From positions 1 to 64,000 of the forward strand of contig KN805444.1 in the NCBI GenBank assembly GCA_000818945.1: 64,000 nucleotides of DNA, given 5' to 3'. The position numbers and the translations under genes were made by a program. The notes below the pieces were generated by a model. It made no database searches, was not told where the DNA came from, and saw only the letters and a program-made list of their open reading frames with translations. This stretch comes from Schizochytrium sp. CCTCC M209059 (lineage: Eukaryota; Sar; Bigyra; Thraustochytrida; Thraustochytriidae). Shown in pieces: positions 38,401-45,189 of this stretch. Position 1 is the stretch's first letter. Every line of letters begins with the position of its first letter.

Positions 38401-41271
38401 GCCAGTGCAACGAAGAAGCGCCAGTCTCGTCGAGGAAGTGCTTCCGCACTCTTGGATCTCTATCCGAATGCAAACCGAAATGATGCCACCCCATCGCAAG
38501 TGTCTAAACGTGGTACCGAGCATCGAGGAAGTCTCGTGACGGACTCGAGCATTCTGGCCTCAGATCTGAGTTTGGCGCAACCAGGACAGCGCCAGGGAGA
38601 GGCTGCACACATTCCTTCTCCGGGATTTGCAGGAACGGCTCGTCGGCGGCAGTCACATGGCCCGATAAAGCTCCAAAATGCGAAGCCATCGCGTCGTCCA
38701 ATGTGGTCGAATTCTTCTGGAGACTCATCAAAGAGTCACTCTTCAGGCGTGCGTGGAGATGGCGGCAAGTCGGGCGGCAATGCTTGGACTCAATCCATCT
38801 TCACCATCCCGCTTGCTGCGCTTTCGCTGCTGGTCCTCTCCATGTGTCTGCAGTGTATCGTTGGTGAATGCCCCGGCTATGTTCGAGAGCCTGCTGTGGA
38901 CTCAACGACCAAGGGACGTCTCCAGGCGGAAACAATGCGCACGATTGCGCTAACAATGATCACTTTTCTGGGTAGCGTAACAACAGTCTCGACGATTGTG
39001 TTGCAAATTGTCTCGACACGTTACACCCCGCGCGTTGCGATTCTCTTCTTGAGGAACTTCCGCATCGCTCTCAGTTTGACAATCTTCTTTGGTTCCACTC
39101 TCTTTGCTTTGTTGCAAGCGTTGCAATCTTCTTCGGCACATTCGAAAGAGTTAGACTATCATTTCGGCTACACGCTTTCGCTCGTTCTCATGGCACTCTC
39201 TTTTATCATTCTCATGCCATACATTGCTCACTTGCTCAAGTTCTTGGACGCAGCACACATCTTTCGAGAAATCGGTCACGAGGGTCTGGAACTGTCACTT
39301 TCCGACATACGCGAGACACTGGCTCTTGCTAACAAGGCTGCAAGCAGCGCGGATTCCCAGATGAATGCAAAAGGACGACTCGCTAGTCTCGGTCGTCGTC
39401 GTGTCGCGCCGGTTCACGCAACTTCCGGTGTCGCCAACTTTGCCGCGAAAAAGTCCGGAGGAAGCCGTAGTTTAGATTCAGACGCCATCGAAGCTTCAGC
39501 AGAGGATGTTCTCAAAAGTGAAGACCAAATCGACTCCCAGAGCACGGACCAGCTTGTGGACCAGCAAGCGCGCCAGCAGCGCCAGCAGCGCCAGCGCGGG
39601 GTACTCAACGCAATTGATCAGATTTCCGACTTTGCACTCACCGCACTGCGGCTCAAAGACAAGCACAATGCTTTTCACGGCATTGATCTTCTCTGCGGAT
39701 TTGCAGCTGCATTCATTCACGGCAAGAAGGAGATCATCCCTGAACCGTGCGCAGAGCTCGGCCTCGTGCCTGTGACGACGGCGGTCAATCGTGATCCGGA
39801 CTTTGTGAGCATGTCGGACGCCATTTTGCGGGACCTGGAGAAAACCTTGAACTGGGTGCTGTGGAAAGCTCTGCGTCAACTCCTCAAGATGTACGAGCTT
39901 TCTCTGGGCAAATTTAACGACGCTATCCTCCGCATCGCCCGCGGCTTGCGCCACATTGGTCAAGCAGCGGCCGCGAGCGACGACATAGAGGCTGCGCAGC
40001 TCTGCGTCAAGTTCATGAACACTATCTTGCAGCTCGCTCTCAGTCAGGAAAACCAGCGTGCTGCCGATACGGTCTTGATTCAGTACCGTTTCATGTGCGA
40101 GAACATTTTGACGCAGCGCGTGGTCGGCGAAAAGGTCATCAGTGAGGATGACGAGGAGCTCACACCTTGGCCAAGCCTTATCTGCGACATTGTTGGCTAT
40201 TTACATCACTACGCGCTGACATGTCTTTCACGACTAAAACCCATGTCAGGACGCATCATTCACGACTTATGCTCTCTGGCAGCCTTTGCGCGGCACTTTG
40301 AGCTCACCGACATTAAAAACTACATTCACGAGGAGATTTTTCATTTTCTCGCGGAATGCCCCGTTCCGCCGTCCAAGGGCACCGTGCCTGACGCAGAAAA
40401 AGTTGATTTCCTTCCACGTGCTGTCCTTCGCGCCGTCTTCAAGCTCGCAAGCATCTACATGTCAGAGTTCGGGGATAGTGTCATACATGTGGGGGGCGAT
40501 GTGCGCAAGATCAAAGTTGCGCTCCGCAAGCTGGATGCGGAGATCCTCGAGGAGATTTGGAAAGACTTTCGCTCGCTTAGCTTCAAGGAGGACATTCAGG
40601 TTTCTGATCGGGCTGTAAATGTCGACGCACTCACCACCAAGCAAGCGGCTGCAGTGAGCGCTTTTCTGCGCTCCTTCCAGATTGATGTATCAACAATTGA
40701 GTCGGGAGCGGACGTGATGGCCCGTCTCGCTTCTCTGAGGCGGCCATCTTCGCTACACAGCTTGCCAAAACCTCAGATCCAACCTGAAGTTGCCTCGAGC
40801 ACGGTGCCAGAGGATGAGAACGAAGCCCATGAAGCCGATTCACGAGCGGACATAAACAATGAGGCTTCGGATAAGAAACATGACGCTGGCGACGGCAAAG
40901 ATCCCGAGACGTCAACTTCCGAACAGACGAATGAAGCTGGACATGGAAGTGAGAATGGTGACTCGGCAGGCAATGTTGAAAAGGTTGAGGATGAGTCTGC
41001 GAGCTTAAACATGGTTGAAGCGTTAAGCGAGGCTCTGGGAACGGAGACGCAAAGTCGAGATCAGGGCAATGTCGAATTTGCTCCAGAGAATGGCGTTGCT
41101 CAGGATCTCGATGTCGAGTCGTCTTTGCCGCTGCCCGAGGAGAATGACATTAACATCGACAACAAAGAACCGACCTTTTCTGATCATCCAGCACATGATC
41201 TCGAGGCTGCTGCGCTCGTCAATGAGTCGGATCGAAGCAGGGATGGGACTCCAGAAAACATTGAAGAGTAG
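29476..41271 (+). CDS. Giant membrane protein with five tandem DUF2254-like modules
   Basis: A 3931-residue protein from one uninterrupted frame. Five times it repeats a block of about four membrane segments and a helical cytoplasmic domain. Membrane blocks begin near residues 71, 916, 1649, 2309 and 3104. The DUF2254 hallmark VLQ-x-x-S-x-x-x-P-x-x-x-x-x-FLR-x-R is clear in block 1 (VLQMFAANFLTHTISLFFRD) and block 5 (VLQIVSTRYTPRVAILFLRN). Each block also has the family's 'A-L-S-P-G-x-N-D' equivalent, here A-x-x-x-K-D-K-x-N, at about residues 311, 1182, 1847, 2501 and 3385. Shared later motifs are W-x-E-W-K-x-L, C-I-K-F-x-N-T, GIRRAQ-x-K and FWE. Bacterial DUF2254 proteins are single modules of unknown function. 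The last ~240 residues are acidic and disordered. A role as a channel or membrane scaffold is only a guess. Start: ATG at 29476, A at -3. Confidence 0.85.
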   Translation: MSSRAESAKAHAADDLLHVRTRTSDEAGFQSIAGIEELGAEGGGQTANTNESLQVDGEAGNKAIVRLPRDFFKFYLLPVGLLPTVAFVAQAGLVALDGSNEVGNAAFDVAQTRATLDAIARDIVIILGLLVTSSFVVLQMFAANFLTHTISLFFRDRGVFLILAFICMSAIFCMVLDALTTEEFYISVAVRVAYTLRMLSLSITFPYFNFLVNFLSPESLINQVCRTAIDCLTSLSNLSSGARTAASGPGTDFDAEHDEVPVMSMASTQSFRETSRRFVTGVVFEKSQRSRELRILQHQVEWINAVELLTDIGLSTLKQKDKENANNAMLSLYTVACEYSQAKTAETLPKQWYDLSSTIRARPDFSSLSADALESMVIKRVWGEWKILRAYQLLLETSNILDLPNLCGLAAFYTRKVGELAAQKGHREVVELCIKFLNTYIAYLIYVKNVQVLSGVLNEYRELGVEIVRMDAFFFKMIKEIDDTLNDFQSQGSRLVKQSILLTRKSIRGHYGNAALSSTSLDPTTLSLHHGRRSRASVGTRRPSAFGSVAERQSRRFSLESNGGIAAAAPSDGKGFRRGRLSSIFQKLGNNFASRPGDVEAQSAAHLRTMKAKFINQKLHYHRMLSTIASNLRQHLVASSDRNLGYIAETIAHDMGEICAEAYKNECDAHEAIVAVFLTLDDTQTEASQRQTHRGIRRAQVKLATYYLVGKDIDLAKEIHEDMDEEPAFRIRQIYRELVAMDTESFWEISFRSRNLDYLEPMYKEQLKTFFGWFEDFNFEKANKTDADLFDYAKVATNMGVDENEDDDDGDGNENAEIVGHASLGEATSFEKRRSDDDEVDEEEAAIISAEASVSERSEARRRTRASIDVRRQSILIEGARRHSVFNVDTRHGVEEINKQFNTLRWRLQLYGEDSLPRIFAGTAVYVACCAVVGYVMDLGISPGFVLVSTADQERTNNILSGMAVASALLFVVLCVSSMIILQLVAARYKFHPDMLSFLRDPILYGILSQILLACMLCTTAMINTSASYIPTRTIRVIMVLITLNLVLLIVYFVRLFFILQPDSILNNIQRRTLHHVANAVDRSARLRSLRSMASSSDVTGDPKKQRQQHKVVPGSPSSAGGAGGASSRERRDKSKGDRYAVHETSHKDRSLNAHQRRLEKVRAEVWHHQFQAHEHIKRICDFAFACVHESDEANLTKAISMLLVIIKEYAVVKSQLPEEWFEVRGLLRRTSDFINFSAYRITRVTNQRVWFEWKVLAQYLLIFEECLKMGRVDACQAVCLKTGAIAKGFIRANETNAYRVAINFINTFMRRAINSKNNEIAIKIVTQNQNLLQEIIFTKFDERTPPLIQERWRALISDQGQYQKYYAQVAMVKGLGAIAEQVATALGHVCSVALEVDELVHIDMLELLLTVDDTADEDQDSLVGIRRAQAKLGLKYILTDNESFARMVASDFEVETHKRLKDIVDELLSTNRAEYWEVSENGVPSEFLSADEKMELPKFFRFVEEEKAAEEANNPTGASQAPSLAPYIEQAIQRHQLGTEGDFDFRPRTKSPDDASFGLRKRENTVPEEASQRSGGTMRRTSFARRPLSMSKPNSMLVGSSSIAKRRSMMLNSSASSVLQAGFEETQLDDFLNAILDQVQGSLQAKELCCRLLVPICIAIMIASSLLALSLSGDTIAYPPEETLDSATFEHKDVWSTARDPKDTTLPAELVIRVFSVVIMCSLIALQKSASRVVRHVWMLFRSTRWVQCIWLLNLGAVTMAVWNTGLSVEVPRPSAALASLLLASVSIMTLYPYFSYFFVFLDEDRLLTHVVLQDLKMLGGMARCKTAHTVKDMLQLVRATQRVSDFASSTIRVKDKTNAYKSLTALFCLARCYANIKADLPPAFFDSFLEHPALKSLSDFSRLSPEYRQVISADRTWVEWKLLRHFLFLFQESIGHLDEACYRIVISTRELAESALRKGDLPLFDLCIKFINTFVRVALDRSHIRLVYNITFQYRKLAENIINGRLHCLRGSMKPGRYERFVSEIAFYLRHYALAAQAKGIGFVTELICHDLSVLCMTAIRRNAKCHDQLFGHFLRAFSRETQVGRRGIRRAQIKLAGYYITQKRRVFVDLLFEEILTEQHTDHIVRAYAELCAPEVSLDFWEVNERNYNIDHMVPAHHEAVEEFLQRFPSELRDRCIEFERRIHQRTNVKAAEATNSDLKAETSFGRKQNSLVAVFSGFSRDIVLRARQSEKHARRRQAREAKRHVSMKQTRTRMGSTRRVLGDRQLSSLAFSRMPKGSKPADTASGSTKESQMNASDSMANASQKAWLIVVLLAAIALALTALTLLLEGQRVDYIIRFIDDTEPEDRQQNLKTMAKASVVIFCIVLTPTLIMLQINSRHLLGVIAEQFFQDRRVSTLLTYYTIAAVYCMCAHYVASEDYAPKIALLISGFIVASLVTFLFPYFAIVFEFLDPQGVIVRMLRRSMAVTVASKMDNQPTLDQIVANQTLLNKLLQQLTGFAGASLQDKDKNNFTNVVRILSAFVEFYLPLKIDLDPRWFEATGRHLRISQDFASLEPEQLLQMTEQRSWVEVKLLRQFLGLFNEALSSMQESCFLIAIETVKMGQLAIEVLDYQTIEVVIKMLNTYIRSCLNKRAIRAVYNTLHQYRQFAELLIVSSSGEHQVLNGFAISIAQYLRYYGSVAAAMHLDFIVQVFAFDLARICETAFALGFDNFKTNDRTLAELLALFDTLQPAQGEDESAISGIARRDAVCAEHATNVESIARACICLATLYLEMEDIHRAHIIIDKLNEACQPVLLQRARDKIERCTERDFWEANDRGSNFDYLPSSRRAKLLDLFLELHNGEERLRKRESALIASGEDAVAPTPTPSRNESLMLNALSQSDAKTASMPKWKSGAPSMSAISFARAAMMRKVNRIREAQAQHEEAQAKIEIAAEDAMVKEEDLAALASFDEAEDQIENDKRSSKQRGSVLAMASATKKRQSRRGSASALLDLYPNANRNDATPSQVSKRGTEHRGSLVTDSSILASDLSLAQPGQRQGEAAHIPSPGFAGTARRRQSHGPIKLQNAKPSRRPMWSNSSGDSSKSHSSGVRGDGGKSGGNAWTQSIFTIPLAALSLLVLSMCLQCIVGECPGYVREPAVDSTTKGRLQAETMRTIALTMITFLGSVTTVSTIVLQIVSTRYTPRVAILFLRNFRIALSLTIFFGSTLFALLQALQSSSAHSKELDYHFGYTLSLVLMALSFIILMPYIAHLLKFLDAAHIFREIGHEGLELSLSDIRETLALANKAASSADSQMNAKGRLASLGRRRVAPVHATSGVANFAAKKSGGSRSLDSDAIEASAEDVLKSEDQIDSQSTDQLVDQQARQQRQQRQRGVLNAIDQISDFALTALRLKDKHNAFHGIDLLCGFAAAFIHGKKEIIPEPCAELGLVPVTTAVNRDPDFVSMSDAILRDLEKTLNWVLWKALRQLLKMYELSLGKFNDAILRIARGLRHIGQAAAASDDIEAAQLCVKFMNTILQLALSQENQRAADTVLIQYRFMCENILTQRVVGEKVISEDDEELTPWPSLICDIVGYLHHYALTCLSRLKPMSGRIIHDLCSLAAFARHFELTDIKNYIHEEIFHFLAECPVPPSKGTVPDAEKVDFLPRAVLRAVFKLASIYMSEFGDSVIHVGGDVRKIKVALRKLDAEILEEIWKDFRSLSFKEDIQVSDRAVNVDALTTKQAAAVSAFLRSFQIDVSTIESGADVMARLASLRRPSSLHSLPKPQIQPEVASSTVPEDENEAHEADSRADINNEASDKKHDAGDGKDPETSTSEQTNEAGHGSENGDSAGNVEKVEDESASLNMVEALSEALGTETQSRDQGNVEFAPENGVAQDLDVESSLPLPEENDINIDNKEPTFSDHPAHDLEAAALVNESDRSRDGTPENIEE

Positions 41272-41636
41272 CTTCAAAGTACTGCCACTGGGACTAGGCC
41301 TAGTTTTCGTTATTCGTAAAATGCAAAGCTCTGTTGTTTCTAGTTCTTTCTTTCATGTTGAAGAAAAAGTATTGGTATTTAGTGAGAGGATTCGTCTTCG
41401 GCGGTTGGCGAAGCCAGCCCACATCCGGAGAGCATCCGTCTTGTGGCCTGTACCCCTAATTCGAAATAGGGGCCAAGACAGGGAGAGTGACCCGTGTTGA
41501 GCCTGTATTTCCCGAGAAAACAGGCCTTGATCATGGCAGCTTTTTGGCCAAGAGAGCTCTCAAAAAAGAGAGAAATGACTTTCTTACCTACTTCAACGTA
41601 ATTAGTTACTTTTTTATGGGTCGTTTTCACTTCTTG
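41272..41636. other. Convergent 3' intergenic region
   Basis: 365 bp between the stops of the DUF2254 gene (+) and the Rag GTPase gene (-). It holds the near-palindrome TAGGCCTAG (41295-41303) 24 bp after the stop. No gene. Confidence 0.6.
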
Positions 41637-42536
41637 TTACAGGCGAAGAACCTGCTCAAACTGGATTTTCGCGCGCTTCAAATTATGGTGCACAATAGCT
41701 GGCTGAATGTCTGGGTCAGAGACGATCACCATGATAGACGTGTTTGGTGTAAAGGTATCGATAAAGGCAGTAAAGTTGGAGTTTCTGACCTCCATCGCCT
41801 GGAACTGGGCCATCGATTTGCCGCAGCTGAGCTTGAACTGCTTGATAATGTTGGAAATCTTCTCGAAGCGATGCATGTCGCGGTGCAGCTTGCGCGTTGC
41901 ATGTGAGATGACCAGAAAAGTAGCATGCTCAAAAAGGACAACCTCATCGCCATCGAGAACCTCGCAAAGTTTACTCAGGTTGCTCTCCAGGATCTCCATG
42001 TCAGGGATGAGTGAGTACACAATGGCGGACCATGCCCTGTAGAGCGTCTCGTCCCAAATGGACGTTGCAAAGCAGCGCACCTTCATGCCCTGGGAGTGCC
42101 CCAAAATGGTCTGCTCGTACTGCTTGAAGGCCTCGCGCCGCGCGACAGGGTCGGAAATCATGTCCATCTTGTGGATAAGCACAAAGATATTGGCGTTATC
42201 GGAGTTTTGAGTGATGGCCTCCAGACAGCCCCGGTAGTAGTCAATATCCTTTTCGGGATGAGTGCTTTGGATATCGAACACGTAAATGAGCACGGCGACG
42301 TTGCTGAAGATGTGGTCGCGCTGCGACTCAAAGTAGCTCTCGTAAAAGGCGTCCTGACCGCCGCAGTCCCAAAGATTGAGCACGAGGTTGCCCAGGAAAC
42401 GCACGTGCGAGTGTTCGACGTCGAGTGTCATCGACAGCCGCATGGTGTCGCGCGCGAGGTAGTTCGCGAAGATAATCGAGCGCATCGAGGTCTTCCCGGA
42501 CCCGCTGCTGCCCATGAGCAGCACCTTTTGTTTCAT
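41637..42536 (-). CDS. RRAGA: RagA/Gtr1-type small GTPase
   Basis: A 299-residue ortholog of RagA/RagB (yeast Gtr1), close to human RagA over its full length. The P-loop is G9-SSGSGKT-S17 and switch I contains Thr37 (MTLDVEHSHVRFLGN). G3 is WDCGGQD at 56-62 and G4 is HKMD. The C-terminal roadblock dimerisation domain keeps the family signatures HRFEKISNIIKQFKLSC and MEVRNSNFTAFID. RagA pairs with RagC/D on the lysosome or vacuole and recruits TORC1 when amino acids are plentiful. No RagC partner lies in the window. No lipid-anchor cysteine motif is present at the C-terminus, as expected for Rags. Start: ATG at 42536, where similarity begins. The gene is divergent from selenoprotein T, with a 909-bp spacer that carries repeated 19-bp motifs. 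Confidence 0.96.
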   Translation of the reverse strand: MKQKVLLMGSSGSGKTSMRSIIFANYLARDTMRLSMTLDVEHSHVRFLGNLVLNLWDCGGQDAFYESYFESQRDHIFSNVAVLIYVFDIQSTHPEKDIDYYRGCLEAITQNSDNANIFVLIHKMDMISDPVARREAFKQYEQTILGHSQGMKVRCFATSIWDETLYRAWSAIVYSLIPDMEILESNLSKLCEVLDGDEVVLFEHATFLVISHATRKLHRDMHRFEKISNIIKQFKLSCGKSMAQFQAMEVRNSNFTAFIDTFTPNTSIMVIVSDPDIQPAIVHHNLKRAKIQFEQVLRL

Positions 42537-42934
42537 CGTCCCTGTTTCCTTTCGCGTCCACGTCTACGCCTCCCTCCGCCTGCGTCCACTGCGCGCTCCT
42601 CCTCCTCCTCCTCCTCCACGCGCTTACGCGTGTCCGCGCCTTGGCGATCGATCTGCGCCTCGTGAGCGTCTCGAGGCGCGCTCCACGGTCCTGCCGCGGC
42701 GAGCGGCGTGGCGCGCGGCGCGCGGCGACGGGCCAGCTCTGGCGCACGCGCTGCCGCTGTGCCGCCGTCGACGGGGCCGGGGTCGGGGCCGGCACCGGGC
42801 TCGAGCAGATGGTGGTCTGCTCGCCTCGGGTTTCGACTTGGCCCGGTCTGGTCTGTTTGTTTGCTTAGTAAGTTGCCTGGGTCTCTCGCGCGATTGCCAC
42901 TGCGCCAGCTCTCCTCCGCAGAAAATGTACCCCC

Positions 42935-43019
42935 GCGCAACTGCGCTATCGCCGCCGCTCCAAGTCGGCTTTGCCCCCCCGCGCAAGTGCTCTATCCGCG
43001 GCGCAAGCGCCTTATCCGG
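42935..43019 (+). promoter_or_regulatory. Cluster of 19-bp CGCAAGT-N4-TATCCGC-like motifs
   Basis: Copies start at 42935 (GCGCAACTGCGCTATCGCC), 42981 (GCGCAAGTGCTCTATCCGC) and 43001 (GCGCAAGCGCCTTATCCGG), with a decayed copy near 42958. The last two are exactly 20 bp apart. The same motif occurs in three copies before TSEN54 at 56601. This is an inferred promoter element; no known factor is assigned. Confidence 0.55.
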
Positions 43020-43087
43020 CCTGCACCGTTGGCACCACATTCGTGCTGCCCGCGGAAACTGCCATCGCGACGCGCAGGCAATGCGCG

Positions 43088-43128
43088 CCGCAAGTGGGCT
43101 ATGGCCGCTCCGCAAGTGCGAGGCCGCG
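43088..43128 (+). promoter_or_regulatory. Further copies of the 19-bp motif
   Basis: CCGCAAGTGGGCTATGGCC at 43088 and a weaker copy, CCGCAAGTGCGAGGCCGCG, at 43110. Spacing is 22 bp, in the same orientation as the cluster at 42935. Confidence 0.4.
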
Positions 43129-43308
43129 GCCATTCCGCACTGGCGGCGTCCGGAAGGCACATAAGTGCCGCGGCGCCGCGTGCGCGGAGAAAGAAAGTGT
43201 GTATAAGCCAGGCTCAGCACTTCGTAGGGTTTGTCCGGTCACTTTCGAAGTGGCTTTTGCCGAGATAACCGACTTTCCCGGGGCACCGTTAAATAGAACT
43301 TTTGCCAG

Positions 43309-43327
43309 GCGCAACCGCGCTATAACG
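43309..43327 (+). promoter_or_regulatory. Single 19-bp motif copy nearest the selenoprotein T gene
   Basis: GCGCAACCGCGCTATAACG lies 137 bp before the ATG at 43446. It keeps the CGCAA and CTAT cores but not the final CCGC. Confidence 0.4.
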
Positions 43328-43445
43328 TGGTACTATACCACCATGGCACAGCAGGCAAATAAATGCAAACCCAAAGCAGCAGAGCCCGAACGAGACACGC
43401 GCGCAAGGCCGGGCGGTGCACGCGGCGGCGGGCGAGGCAGCGAAG

Positions 43446-44147
43446 ATGCGCGCGCGCGGCGCGGCGGCGGCGGCCGTGGCGCTGCTGACGGTGCTCGGGG
43501 GCGGCGGCGGCGCGGACCCGGCCGTCGGCAGCTGGATGGCGCCGTCGACCGTGGTGCTCGTCGCGGCCGAGGAGGTGGCCCCCGTGCACCTGGGCGGCGA
43601 TGACGACGACGAGAACGGAAAGGCGCCCCTCGCGGAGGTCGAGGCGGGCGAGGGCGCGCCCCAGGGCGCGGTTGAAATCTTTGTGGAGTTTTGTACCAGC
43701 TGAAACTACCGCAAGAACTTTTTGGCTTTGAAGCGGTTCTTGGAGACCGAGTACCCGGACCTCGAGGGCAAAATCCATGGCGACAATTATCAGCCCTCCT
43801 GGATCGTGCCGTACTTGCTGCAGGGCGCGGGCGCTGCGCAGATCGCTGGCGTTGTTCTTATGCTCTTTGGCGATCAGATCTTCGATCGCCTCGGTATGCA
43901 GACGCCTGACATTGTCGTGCTCATGCGTCAGTACCAAATGCAGACCTTTCTGGGTCTCTTTGTGCTGAGCAGCGTGGCGCAAAATATGGCGTCGTCCGGT
44001 GCTTTTGAGATTTCCCTTGGAGACAATATCATCTTTTCGAAGCTACAGGCTGGGCGAATGCCTCGTCTCGAAGAGGTTGTCAACCTCCTCGATGCCGCTG
44101 GCCTCGAGCGCGCCACAGGCCATGCTTTCGAGGACCGCCAGATTTAG
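43446..44147 (+). CDS. SELENOT: Selenoprotein T (in-frame UGA read as selenocysteine)
   Basis: A 233-residue thioredoxin-fold selenoprotein of the ER membrane. The frame from the ATG at 43446 (A at -3) meets TGA at 43701-43703 and continues in the same frame to TAG at 44145. The TGA sits exactly at the redox motif: EFCTS-Sec-NYRKNF, residues 83-86 being CxxU with Sec86. Downstream matches to SELENOT are unmistakable: YPDLEGKIHGDNYQP, a hydrophobic segment (LLQGAGAAQIAGVVLMLFGD), LGMQTPDIV, then SSGAFEISLGDN and FSKLQAGRMPRLEEVVNLLD. The N-terminus looks like a signal peptide (MRARGAAAAAVALLTVLGG). A long acidic insert precedes the fold, so it is longer than the 195-residue human protein. A SECIS element follows at 44400. 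Automated gene calling would split it at the UGA. Confidence 0.95.
43701..43703 (+). other. Selenocysteine UGA codon of selenoprotein T
   Basis: TGA in frame with both flanking coding parts, at the U of the CxxU motif (Cys-Thr-Ser-Sec). Conservation resumes in the next codons. Confidence 0.94.
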
Positions 44148-45189
44148 TCGGCGGGTGCGCGAAAAGAGCGTCGCTGGGAAGCCTCGAATGAAGGGACTTC
44201 GCGGCTGGCTGGAAGTAGAGTCGTTGCCTCTTCTTTTTGCCGTAAAAGAGGAGGGAGAGGAAGAGGACGAGGACGAGGTTGAGGAGGTTGAGGACGAGGA
44301 TGAGGACGAAGCCGTAGAGAAATGAGTGGGATCGAGCGGACACGTGGTTGGCTCGTTTGCTGTTAATTACAATCTTGGGAGGAGAATTGCTGGGCACTTG
44401 TGACAGACGATGCCGTCAAAGATCCATCTCTGGTCTTTCGTGGAGACACAACCAGGGGGCGGCATCGTCTTGATAACGACGTCGGCTCGAGAAATGTGTG
44501 CTCGTGCGCACTGCCCTTGAGCACGGAGATGCAATCTGGTACATTGCATTTCGCGCAGGCTCTCTGCATCGTGGGTCGAAGAAAATATCATCGTATGTTT
44601 TCCGACGATCCCACGAGAGAGAACTATGAACGATGCGCTGTGAGCAGGAAAGTTCAGACGGGCCTTCAATTTTGAGGCTATAAAATTTCAAAAACGTCCG
44701 CTTCAAAGCCACTGCTCACGCGTGCGTCGTTTGCGGTTTGAGTGTGCCAATGGACTTGTACAAAAATGTCCAAAGGTAACGCCGCCTGCGTTCGGCTTTC
44801 AGTTTTTAAAAATTCTTCTTTACACATACTAAACAGATAATATCTGGCTTCCTGTCCTTGCTTCACGCTTGGCAATGAAAGCGTTTCTTTTCCAGCACGC
44901 TCTGCGTAACGGCAATGGTCACGAAAGATCTTCAAATTTAAACAATCATGGCTTTGACGGGAAAAGAAGATGAAGGAAGTCGAAAGAAGAGAAACTCGAG
45001 GCTTTCTCTCTTCACGCATAGCAAACAATCAAAGAAATCTTGACGAGTGCGTTTAGCTTGCTCGGAACGCCTGCTATGAACTCGCTATATACAACCAATT
45101 GGGATGTCGGATGTCAGCTAGAATGCTCGCTTCTTCTTCTCCGTTTTGGTTTTGTCTTGTCCTCTTTTTACTCGAGAGAGATGCATGAA
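44148..45189. other. 3' flank of selenoprotein T and intergenic DNA
   Basis: Apart from the SECIS at 44400-44474 and a purine-rich GAGGAC tract (about 44250-44325), I see nothing gene-like. From about 44680 the DNA is AT-richer and ends at the stop of the convergent PH-domain gene. Confidence 0.6.
44400..44474 (+). ncRNA. SECIS element (type II, GUGA core) in the selenoprotein T 3' UTR
   Basis: The non-Watson-Crick core is formed by G-TGAC (44400-44404) and TGAT (44471-44474). A 13-bp helix follows, AGACGATGCCGTC (44405-44417) with GGCGGCATCGTCT (44458-44470), all Watson-Crick except one G-T pair. AAA (44418-44420) follows the helix directly, as the unpaired apical adenines should. A mini-stem CTGGT (44430-44434) with ACCAG (44451-44455) makes it form II. 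The first core base is G instead of the usual A. It begins 253 nt after the stop codon. The structure recruits SBP2/eEFSec to decode the UGA. Confidence 0.87.

Larger units (their letters stand above)
42537..43445. other. Divergent promoter region between Rag GTPase and selenoprotein T
   Basis: A GC-rich 909-bp spacer with at least six copies of a CGCAAGTSSNCTATCCGC-like motif (listed separately). An upstream ATG in strong context (ACCATGG) at 43343 lies out of frame with selenoprotein T. The overlapping long frames on both strands are GC-driven shadows. Confidence 0.6.
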
